Origin: an uncultured Lachnospiraceae bacterium
GTDB taxonomy: Bacteria; Bacillota; Clostridia; Lachnospirales; Lachnospiraceae
Assembly: GCA_905236365.1 (NCBI GenBank)
Contig: CAJOPP010000266.1
Coordinates: 1 to 5,573, forward strand
Length of the DNA: 5,573 nucleotides
Direction: 5' to 3'
In this document: piece by piece, positions 1 to 5,573 of the stretch
Layout: the number at the start of each line of letters is the position of its first letter
Position numbering within the stretch: position 1 is the first letter of the stretch
Program-made: the position numbers and the translations under genes
The notes under the pieces: generated by a model
Seen by the model: the letters and a program-made list of their open reading frames with translations, nothing else
Databases searched by the model: none
Told to the model about the DNA's origin: nothing

Positions 1-1
1 A

Positions 2-1570
2 CATCCCCATTATAATAAGAGTAAGACGATTTCAGTGGTACATAATGGGATTATTGAGAACTATCAGCCGTTGAAGGATAAGATGATTGCCAAAGGATAT
101 ACATTTGTATCGGATACGGATACAGAGGTTGTAGCACATTTGTTGGATTATTACTATGAGGGAAATCCGTTACAGGCGATTGCGAAGGTTATGCACAGAG
201 TACAGGGTTCCTATGCGTTGGGAGTACTTTTTAAAGATTATCCGGATAAGATGTATGCAGTTCGCAAAGATTCTCCGCTGATTGTCGGACAATCGGAACA
301 GGGTAATTTTATTGCGTCTGATGTACCGGCAATTTTGAAATATACAAGAGAAGTATATTTTATTGAAAACCGGGAAATATGTGAACTTTCCAGAGAGGGG
401 ATTGTTTTCTATAATGAAGATTTAGAGACAATTTCTAAAGAAACAAAGACCGTTGAATGGGACATTGAAGCTGCGGAAAAGGGCGGTTATGAGCACTTTA
501 TGTTAAAAGAGATTTATGAACAGCCCAAAGCAGTTTTGGATACGATTAGTCCCAGAATCAAAAATGACAAGATTGTTATCGATGAGTTAGAACTTTCAGA
601 AGAAGAGATACAGAAGTTGAAGCGTATCTATATTATCGGTTGTGGGTCTGCATATCATGTGGGTGTGACAAGTAAGTACGTTATTGAGAAACTTACCAGA
701 ATTCCGGTGGAAGTGGATCTTGCATCCGAATTCCGGTATCGTGATCCGATTTTAGAAAAGGATTCTATTGTTATTATCATTAGTCAGTCCGGTGAGACTG
801 CAGATTCTTTGGCTGCACTCAGAAAGGCTCAGGAATTGGGTGTCAAAGTTTTAGGGATTGTGAATGTTGTGGGTTCAACCATTGCCAGAGAAGCAGATAA
901 TGTTATTTATACATGGGCAGGACCGGAGATTTCCGTTGCTACAACAAAAGCATACAGTACACAGCTATCTGCACTGTACTTATTAGCAATGTTGTTTGGT
1001 GACGTGAGAGGAACCATCCCGGCAGAGGAATATGCTGAGATGCTAGAAGAGTTAAAGAATCTTCCGGAGAAGATCCAGGAGATTTTAGGGGATAAAGAGA
1101 GAATTCAGTGGTTTGCAAGCAAATATGCTAACGCACAGGATGTATTTTTCCTGGGAAGAGGAGTGGATTATGCAACTTCCTTAGAGGGCTCCTTGAAGCT
1201 TAAGGAGATATCCTATATTCATTCAGAAGCATATGCAGCAGGAGAACTTAAGCATGGAACTATTTCGCTGATTGAAGATGGTGTTCTGACTGTTGCTGTG
1301 GTGACGCAACCGGATCTTTATGAAAAGATGATCAGTAACATTGTAGAGGTGAGAACCAGAGGTGGCTATATCTTTACGCTCACCAATAAGGGAAATTATG
1401 TAATGGAAGATAATTCTGATTTTACAGTTTATATTCCAAAAACACACCCTTGTTTTACACCGTCTCTTGCTGTAATACCATTGCAGTTATTTGGTTACTA
1501 TGTTTCAGTAGCAAAGGGATTGGATGTGGATAAGCCAAGAAATCTGGCAAAATCTGTTACAGTGGAATAA
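2..1570 (+). CDS. glmS: Glutamine--fructose-6-phosphate aminotransferase (isomerizing), 5'-truncated by the window edge
   Basis: GlmS makes glucosamine-6-phosphate from fructose-6-phosphate and glutamine in the cytoplasm, the first committed step to UDP-GlcNAc and cell-wall precursors. The frame is already open at position 2 (HPHYNKSKTISVVHNGIIEN), so the GTG at 35 is internal, not a start. 522 residues are visible; family members are about 600-610, so roughly 85 N-terminal residues, including the catalytic Cys of the glutaminase domain, are off-window. The rest of the glutamine amidotransferase domain ends near nt 480, followed by the linker EHFMLKEIYEQP. Two sugar isomerase (SIS) domains follow: CGSAYHVG (from nt 641), SQSGETADS (from 782) and TTKAYSTQ (from 941) in the first. 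The second has EGSLKLKE (from 1184), ELKHGT (from 1244) and the C-terminal LAKSVTVE. The Glu, His and Lys matching the isomerase catalytic residues of the E. coli enzyme are present. No frameshift is seen. The LCP gene follows after 28 bp. A glmS ribozyme, if any, would lie upstream and cannot be judged. Confidence 0.98.
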   Translation, partial: HPHYNKSKTISVVHNGIIENYQPLKDKMIAKGYTFVSDTDTEVVAHLLDYYYEGNPLQAIAKVMHRVQGSYALGVLFKDYPDKMYAVRKDSPLIVGQSEQGNFIASDVPAILKYTREVYFIENREICELSREGIVFYNEDLETISKETKTVEWDIEAAEKGGYEHFMLKEIYEQPKAVLDTISPRIKNDKIVIDELELSEEEIQKLKRIYIIGCGSAYHVGVTSKYVIEKLTRIPVEVDLASEFRYRDPILEKDSIVIIISQSGETADSLAALRKAQELGVKVLGIVNVVGSTIAREADNVIYTWAGPEISVATTKAYSTQLSALYLLAMLFGDVRGTIPAEEYAEMLEELKNLPEKIQEILGDKERIQWFASKYANAQDVFFLGRGVDYATSLEGSLKLKEISYIHSEAYAAGELKHGTISLIEDGVLTVAVVTQPDLYEKMISNIVEVRTRGGYIFTLTNKGNYVMEDNSDFTVYIPKTHPCFTPSLAVIPLQLFGYYVSVAKGLDVDKPRNLAKSVTVE

Positions 1571-1582
1571 TGTACTTTGATT

Positions 1583-1588
1583 AGGAGG
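1583..1588 (+). promoter_or_regulatory. Ribosome binding site of the LCP gene
   Basis: A perfect AGGAGG lies 10 nt before the ATG at 1599, inside the 28-bp gap after glmS. It supports that ATG as the start. The gap holds no hairpin with a T-run, so transcription can run through from glmS. Confidence 0.9.
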
Positions 1589-1598
1589 AAGATATTAA

Positions 1599-2717
1599 AT
1601 GAGCAAAATGCAGAAGAAAAGAAAGGGAAAGCGCATAGCGATTATTCTTGTATTAGAACTGCTGATATTTATTGGATTGATTATTGCATATTTTGTTTTT
1701 TTTGCAAATAAGACGATGGATAAAATGCAGATTGATACAACAGATAAGAAAGAAATTGATGTTAGCGATGCTGTAACGGAAGTTATGGAGGATAAATATA
1801 CAACCATCGCATTATTTGGTCTGGATACGAGAGATAAGGTAGATATGACAAAAAAAGGATCTGCCCACAGTGATGCAATTATTATAGCGAGTATCAACAA
1901 TGAATCCAAGGAAGTCAAATTGGTATCGGTATACCGGGATGCATTCTTAGAAACAGCTACGGATAATCCATCCAATATTAAGGTGACAGAAACTTATATG
2001 TTAGGAGGACCAATTTGCTCCATTGAAACATTAAACAAGAATATGGATTTGAATATTACGGATTATGTATCTGTTGATTTTAAGGCATTATCCAATGCAA
2101 TCGATGCATTAGGTGGTGTTACGATCAATGTCAAAGAAAAAGAATTGAATAACCTGAACAATAATCTGGAGGAGCAGGTTGAAGTAACAGGAATACCGTC
2201 ACAAGGAGTATGGTCATCAGGTGAACAGGTTTTGAACGGAATGCAGGCAATAGCCTATGCACGTATCCGTAAGGTTGGAAACAATGACTTTGAACGGACA
2301 CAGAGGCAGCGTGCTGTTGTTTCTGCAATGATTGCAAAGGCAAAAGAGTCAGATTTATCGACGATTAAGAAAGTAATTGAAGAAGTTTTTCCATTGATTG
2401 CAACGAATATGACAAAAACACAGATGTTAAAATTGGCATCAGATATGTTTGATTACTCATTGGGAGACAATACCGGTTTTCCACTTTCACATACAACTCC
2501 AAACCTTGGCTCAAAGGGAAGTGTCGTTGTACCGGCAGATTTGTTGAGCAATGTAAAGCATTTACATTCTTTCTTGTTTCCGGAAGATACAGAATATGCA
2601 CCATCAAGTGAAGTGGAACGAATCAGTGCATCCATTTCCAATGAGACAGGTGTCTATGACGAATTTACGGAAGACAAGAGTACGGAAGAACCAACAGCAA
2701 CCAATTCAGGCAATTAA
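1599..2717 (+). CDS. LytR-CpsA-Psr (LCP) family membrane-anchored wall polymer transferase
   Basis: LCP proteins transfer lipid-linked secondary polymers (teichoic acids, capsule or other wall glycans) onto peptidoglycan on the outer membrane face. The 372-residue protein has a Lys/Arg-rich cytoplasmic start (residues 1-12), one membrane helix (about 13-35) and an extracellular LCP domain (about 66-245). Family landmarks in order are ALFGLDTR (71-78), HSDAIIIASIN (90-100), SVYRD (110-114), DYVSVDF followed by IDALGGV, and YARIR (220-224) followed by DFERTQRQR (230-238). These carry the conserved Asp and Arg residues that bind the pyrophosphate of the polyprenyl substrate. Two family positions differ from the commonest form: Tyr replaces Pro in PRD, and His replaces Arg before SD. 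The C-terminal tail is acidic and Ser/Thr-rich with no second domain. Length is ordinary for single-domain members. The short gap after glmS suggests one operon, which fits since GlmS feeds wall precursor supply; the terminator at 2740-2800 ends it. Which polymer it handles cannot be told. Confidence 0.95.
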   Translation: MSKMQKKRKGKRIAIILVLELLIFIGLIIAYFVFFANKTMDKMQIDTTDKKEIDVSDAVTEVMEDKYTTIALFGLDTRDKVDMTKKGSAHSDAIIIASINNESKEVKLVSVYRDAFLETATDNPSNIKVTETYMLGGPICSIETLNKNMDLNITDYVSVDFKALSNAIDALGGVTINVKEKELNNLNNNLEEQVEVTGIPSQGVWSSGEQVLNGMQAIAYARIRKVGNNDFERTQRQRAVVSAMIAKAKESDLSTIKKVIEEVFPLIATNMTKTQMLKLASDMFDYSLGDNTGFPLSHTTPNLGSKGSVVVPADLLSNVKHLHSFLFPEDTEYAPSSEVERISASISNETGVYDEFTEDKSTEEPTATNSGN

Positions 2718-2739
2718 AGATGTAGTGTATTGATACAGG

Positions 2740-2800
2740 AAGGGAACTATATTTGTTAAATACTATGGATATTTATTTAATGGATACGGTTCCCTTTTTT
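2740..2800 (+). terminator. Long-stem intrinsic terminator after the LCP gene
   Basis: Positions 2740-2762 pair with 2774-2796 around an 11-nt loop: 22 of 23 positions pair (18 Watson-Crick, 4 G-U), with one A-C mismatch at 2749/2787. The base of the stem is AAGGGAAC/GTTCCCTT, and T-run 2795-2800 follows. The four G-U pairs hold only for RNA read from the + strand, since the opposite strand would give C-A mismatches; this supports a terminator for glmS-LCP transcripts rather than for minus-strand transcription. It starts 22 bp past the LCP stop. Confidence 0.9.
2753..2781 (+). promoter_or_regulatory. Possible promoter for the transglutaminase-like gene, lying within the terminator
   Basis: TTGTTA (2753-2758) and TTTAAT (2776-2781) are separated by 17 bp and match the sigma-A -35 and -10 consensus at 4 of 6 and 5 of 6 positions. 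A start near 2788 would leave a leader of about 50 nt before the ATG at 2841. A second isolated -10-like box, TATAAA (2800-2805), lacks a good -35. In AT-rich DNA such matches arise by chance, so this is a candidate only. The gene does need a promoter of its own, because the terminator leaves just 40 bp before its ATG. Confidence 0.25.
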
Positions 2801-2827
2801 ATAAAGGCTATTGTTGATTTTTTTGAC

Positions 2828-2833
2828 AGGAGG
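2828..2833 (+). promoter_or_regulatory. Ribosome binding site that fixes the start at 2841
   Basis: A perfect AGGAGG ends 7 nt before the ATG at 2841. The frame is open further upstream to a TTG at 2811, but that codon has no such site and would put ten extra residues in front of an otherwise standard signal peptide, so 2841 is preferred. Confidence 0.92.
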
Positions 2834-2840
2834 TATTTTT

Positions 2841-5435
2841 ATGAGAAAAAGAACGTTATTTATCATAGCAGGTCTTATGGCAGGTCTTTTATTTGGGGGA
2901 GAAGGCATGCAAGGGAATGTCAGAGCAGAACAGACAGAAGATTTACAAAATGAACAGATTAATCTGATTCAAAAGGGGGAAACTATTATTCCGAAAACGG
3001 ATTACAGTTTTGACGATGAGAATCTTGAGTTGCTCAATACTTTTTTGGCAGAGCAGGAGAATGGAGCAGAACAGGAAAACGGAAATGTTGAAGATGAAGA
3101 AAAAACAGAGGAGCAACTTAAACAGGAGGCGGCGATAAAGGCAAGGTCAGACGGAAATGCTACGCTGGAAGACCGGAAAGAACAATGTGCACAGGCATTA
3201 TATAAGGGCATGATCAATATGCAAAGGCAGATTCAGGTAGCGGAGTTTGCATTGTCAAGAGAAGAGTTCAAAGAGGTTATTTCTGATGTGGTGAATTCCA
3301 ATCCCGAATTGTTTTATATCCGGAATGGTTATAAGGCAAAAGTGTTTGTTTTACCGTCAGATTATATAGAGGGTGCAAAAACGGGTGATTCCATTGAAAT
3401 CGTTGAATATTGCCAGGGAATTTATGAATATCAGGATAATAATGACAATCCATTGAAAGATCGGATCGCTTTATTAGTAAGGGAAGTACAGCAGAAGAGA
3501 GATGAAATCTTGTCAGAAGTGATTGTGCCGGGGATGAATGATGCAGAGAAGGCACTGGCGATTCACGAATATCTGATTCTGGCGACAAGGTACAATGAAG
3601 CTGCAAACATCCAATATAAGCAGGATGGAAATATCAATGTTTTTGAGGATTCTGATTATGATATTTACGGAGCACTTATAAATGGACAAGCGGTATGCCA
3701 GGGATATGCACTTTCCTATAAGTATTTATTAGAAGCCGCCGGGATTCAGAATGTAGGATTTGCATCGAATACGAATCATTTGTGGAATACAATTACCTTA
3801 AGTGACGGAAGTTATTATGTGGATTGCACATGGGATGATCCGGCATGGGATACATTAGGGAATGTAAAACATAGCTATTTCTTAAAAAATGATGAGAATT
3901 TAACGGGACATGGCAAAGTGGAGACTGATCGCGTTTGCGATGGAACCAGATATGCGGATATGTTCTGGAATGATGTGGAAACCGGAATCTTTTATGATAA
4001 AGGAGTTTTCTATTATCTGGCTGATCAAGGTTCCTTATACAAGGCTAAAATTCATACAAATGCTGATATTGAGGCAGGCCCTGAAAAAATTGCACAGTTG
4101 GATATCAAAGAAGACGGCTATTGGGAAAAGGAGCATGATTCGAAAATCACTCTGGCAGATCCGTATATTTTATTTAACGACTGTAGCACATTGTATTTAT
4201 ATAATCTGAAAACAAATCAGCAAAGTGAATTATATTTGCCGGAATTACAGGGTGATGAATTAATATATGGAATTACTTATAAGGATAATATACTTTATTA
4301 TGCTACAAGATATCGGAAGAATACAGAGCAGATGATTCAGACATATAAGGTGCCGATGGAACTGTTTTATATTCCGGTTCAGTCAGTTACTGTTAGCGGA
4401 GAGGATACTATCTACTTTAGGATGCAGGATGGAAAGCTGGTTAGTAAGGATGTAGATCTTGTTGCAACTGTTTTGCCGGAAAATGCCACTGACAGAAGGA
4501 TAAAACGCTGGACGAGCAGTGATCCGTCGATTGCAGTAGTTGATATTAATGGTAGAGTAAGACCCGTTGGACCGGGTAATGTTACCATCAAAGCGGAGTC
4601 TTACGAAGGAATTGTTGGAACATATCAGATTCGACTGTTATTAGTGGGTGCAATTGTTGACGAACATGGAGATACTGTTTACTATGAAGATGGCAAGAAG
4701 ATTGTCAATCAATTTTATCCGATTGATGGGAAGACTTACTATCTTGGAAGCAACGGAACGAAAGTGACCGGTTGGCAATCTATTAAGGGAAATCGTTATT
4801 ATTTCAATAAAGATGGAATTTATGTGACCGGCTGGCAGACTATAGATGGAAATCAGTATTATTTTAATGAAAAAGGCATTATGATTGCAGTTGGCTGGCA
4901 GAGTGTAAATGGTAAGATGCGATATTTGAATGAAGATGGTATTATGCTGACCGGTTGGCAGAAAGTGAATGGAAATCAGTATTATTTCAAAGATAACGGA
5001 GATATGGTGACAGGATGGCAGACAATCAGTGGCAATCGATATTATTTTGATAACAATGGTATCCTGCAGACCGGTTTTCAAAAGATCAAGAAAAAGACGT
5101 ATTATTTCAGCAAGAGTGGCGTCTTGCAAACCGGTTTTCAGAAAATAAAAAAGAAAACGTACTATTTTAACAAAAAAGGCGTTATGCAGTCTGGTTTTAA
5201 AAAGATAAAAAAGAAAATGTACTATTTTAATAAAAAGGGTGTTATGCAAACCGGATGGAAAAAGATAAAAAAGAAGACTTATTATTTCAATAAAAAGGGT
5301 GTCATGCAAACCGGATGGAAAAAGATAAAAAATGAGACGTATTATTTTAACAAAAAAGGTGTCATGTTACGGGGATTGCAGACGATAAATGGAATATCTT
5401 ATTATTTTGCACCAGATGGACATTTTGTGAGCTGA
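2841..5435 (+). CDS. Secreted transglutaminase-like protein with Ig-like domain and cell-wall-binding repeats
   Basis: This 864-residue exported protein probably sits on the cell wall. Residues 1-29 form a signal peptide: MRKR, then a hydrophobic core, with likely cleavage after VRA (29). An acidic linker (about 71-96) and a helical region with NPELFYI lead to a transglutaminase-like domain (about 232-352). Its putative triad is Cys286 (AVCQGYA), His313 (TNHLWN) and Asp328 (YVDCTWDDP), all intact. Residues about 374-510 are rich in aromatic beta-type strands and I do not recognise a domain there. Residues about 513-602 match a Big_2 bacterial Ig-like domain (PENAT, WTSSDPSIAVVD, GRVRPVGPGNVTIKA). 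Residues 623-864 are twelve choline/glucan-binding-type repeats. No LPXTG sorting signal or C-terminal membrane helix is present, so wall attachment would be non-covalent. Domains of this fold include cross-linking enzymes, proteases and peptide N-glycanases, so the reaction and substrate are unknown. A terminator upstream suggests separate transcription from the LCP gene. Confidence 0.93.
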   Translation: MRKRTLFIIAGLMAGLLFGGEGMQGNVRAEQTEDLQNEQINLIQKGETIIPKTDYSFDDENLELLNTFLAEQENGAEQENGNVEDEEKTEEQLKQEAAIKARSDGNATLEDRKEQCAQALYKGMINMQRQIQVAEFALSREEFKEVISDVVNSNPELFYIRNGYKAKVFVLPSDYIEGAKTGDSIEIVEYCQGIYEYQDNNDNPLKDRIALLVREVQQKRDEILSEVIVPGMNDAEKALAIHEYLILATRYNEAANIQYKQDGNINVFEDSDYDIYGALINGQAVCQGYALSYKYLLEAAGIQNVGFASNTNHLWNTITLSDGSYYVDCTWDDPAWDTLGNVKHSYFLKNDENLTGHGKVETDRVCDGTRYADMFWNDVETGIFYDKGVFYYLADQGSLYKAKIHTNADIEAGPEKIAQLDIKEDGYWEKEHDSKITLADPYILFNDCSTLYLYNLKTNQQSELYLPELQGDELIYGITYKDNILYYATRYRKNTEQMIQTYKVPMELFYIPVQSVTVSGEDTIYFRMQDGKLVSKDVDLVATVLPENATDRRIKRWTSSDPSIAVVDINGRVRPVGPGNVTIKAESYEGIVGTYQIRLLLVGAIVDEHGDTVYYEDGKKIVNQFYPIDGKTYYLGSNGTKVTGWQSIKGNRYYFNKDGIYVTGWQTIDGNQYYFNEKGIMIAVGWQSVNGKMRYLNEDGIMLTGWQKVNGNQYYFKDNGDMVTGWQTISGNRYYFDNNGILQTGFQKIKKKTYYFSKSGVLQTGFQKIKKKTYYFNKKGVMQSGFKKIKKKMYYFNKKGVMQTGWKKIKKKTYYFNKKGVMQTGWKKIKNETYYFNKKGVMLRGLQTINGISYYFAPDGHFVS
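3048..3083 (+). repeat. Tandem 18-bp duplication in the acidic linker
   Basis: Two adjacent copies (3048-3065 and 3066-3083) each encode AEQENG, residues 70-81 of the secreted protein. They match at 15 of 18 bases and all three differences are silent. This is a small in-frame expansion in a low-complexity spacer between signal peptide and catalytic domain, where length is probably not critical. Confidence 0.85.
4707..5432 (+). repeat. Twelve cell-wall-binding (choline/glucan-binding type) repeats of about 60 bp
   Basis: Residues 623-864 fall into twelve units with the pattern T-G-W/F-Q-x-I-x-G/K-x-x-Y-Y-F-N-x-x-G-x-x. Units begin at residues 623, 643, 663, 684, 704, 724, 744, 764, 784, 804, 824 and 844. 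All are 20 residues except the third and the last, which are 21; the first is degenerate and lacks the GW. This is the CW_binding repeat type found in choline-binding proteins, glucan-binding proteins and clostridial toxins, where Trp and Tyr side chains of neighbouring units form ligand pockets. The ligand here is not known. Unit 4 reads MRYLN in place of YYFN, and the third unit carries one extra residue before the next GW. Confidence 0.93.
5070..5369 (+). repeat. Recently expanded lysine-rich block of repeats (units 7-11)
   Basis: Five consecutive 60-bp units (5070, 5130, 5190, 5250, 5310) are far more alike than units 1-6. By direct alignment unit 8 vs 9 match at 50 of 60 bases, 9 vs 10 at 49 and 10 vs 11 at 52. 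The units share a core like KIKKKTYYFNKKG. They carry 30 lysines and one acidic residue, against 8 lysines in units 1-6. This points to local tandem duplication or gene conversion at the end of the gene. Confidence 0.88.
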
Positions 5436-5573
5436 GGTTCTATTCGCTTACACTTCAGCAGTGAGTTGCCTGTACTTGCTGCGGGCAGCGTGTCAATAAC
5501 GTAAATTGTACCAGTATCGGTTATACCGGAATGAGGTTACAGTTCAATCGTTAGCCAGTAAACAGTCACCGAG
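5436..5573. other. 3' flank with no complete gene; possible remnant of a coding or mobile sequence
   Basis: These 138 bp follow the stop of the secreted protein gene. No T-run terminator is present. Three weak hairpins can be drawn: CACT/AGTG at 5451-5463, GCTG/CAGC at 5478-5489, and 5511-5517 with 5523-5529 (six pairs, one mismatch). The base composition is visibly less AT-rich than the genes before it. The minus strand has an open stretch of 44 codons between stops (5536 down to 5405) with protein-like content such as IDTLPAASTGNSLLKCKRIE, but no ATG, GTG or TTG start. It is preceded in the same frame by a TAA at 5539-5537 and 11 more open codons to the window edge. The + frame after the TGA is also open for 22 codons. 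I cannot identify it; a decayed gene or the edge of a repeated element are both possible. Confidence 0.35.

Noticed and set aside
35..37. GTG at 35 as the start of glmS
   Set aside because: The frame upstream to position 2 encodes conserved GlmS sequence (HPHYNKSK), so the codon is an internal valine and the gene is truncated by the window.
2823..2828. TTGACA, a perfect -35 box
   Set aside because: It abuts the ribosome binding site; the matching -10 position would fall inside the coding region (AAAAAG-type sequence), so it is most likely chance.
2811..2840. TTG at 2811 as an earlier start for the secreted protein
   Set aside because: The perfect AGGAGG at 2828-2833 places the start at 2841, and the protein from 2841 begins with a textbook signal peptide.
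2753..2953. Short + strand frame of 66 codons across the terminator and signal peptide region
   Set aside because: It overlaps the secreted protein gene in another frame, begins inside the terminator and has no ribosome binding site.
4641..5309. Long minus-strand open frame of 222 codons opposite the wall-binding repeats
   Set aside because: Its own translation shows the same 20-residue periodicity because the 60-bp units are stop-free in this frame. It has no ribosome binding site and lies wholly opposite a clearly coding gene.
5451..5529. Hairpins after the last gene as a terminator
   Set aside because: The stems are four to six pairs and none is followed by a T-run, so intrinsic termination is not supported within the window.
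5520..5547. Minus-strand promoter-like pair TTGAAC-16 bp-TATAAC
   Set aside because: It would drive antisense transcription with no gene or start codon to serve, and a match of this quality is expected by chance; it is not supported enough to list.

Overview
The window comes from a low-GC, Gram-positive anaerobe-type genome, most likely a Clostridia member of the Lachnospiraceae kind. This is inferred from the AT-rich codon use, strong AGGAGG ribosome binding sites, the wording of the GlmS protein (for example CGSAYHVG), and a secreted protein that joins a transglutaminase-like domain, a bacterial Ig-like domain and cell-wall-binding repeats. No species can be named from the sequence alone.

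All three genes read on the + strand. Positions 2-1570 are the 3' six-sevenths of glmS (glucosamine-6-phosphate synthase). Its start, N-terminal catalytic cysteine and any upstream riboswitch lie outside the window. After 28 bp with no terminator comes a LytR-CpsA-Psr (LCP) family membrane protein at 1599-2717, probably co-transcribed with glmS. A strong intrinsic terminator at 2740-2800 closes that unit. The third gene, 2841-5435, has its own ribosome binding site and encodes an 864-residue exported protein. In order it has a signal peptide, an acidic linker, a transglutaminase-like domain with a visible Cys-His-Asp triad, an uncharacterised beta-rich region, a Big_2-type Ig-like domain, and twelve roughly 20-residue choline/glucan-binding-type repeats. 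The last 138 bp (5436-5573) contain no complete gene and look different in composition from the rest.

The three genes share a cell-envelope theme. GlmS supplies glucosamine-6-phosphate, the entry to UDP-GlcNAc and hence to peptidoglycan and wall polymers. LCP proteins attach secondary polymers to peptidoglycan. The third protein is built to sit on the outer wall. A functional link between the third gene and the first two is inference from adjacency only, because the terminator separates them.

I found no clearly new system (no CRISPR array, RNA gene or recognisable insertion sequence). The points most worth a second look are the lysine-rich expansion of the C-terminal wall-binding repeats, the long wobble-containing terminator, and the odd 3' flank.
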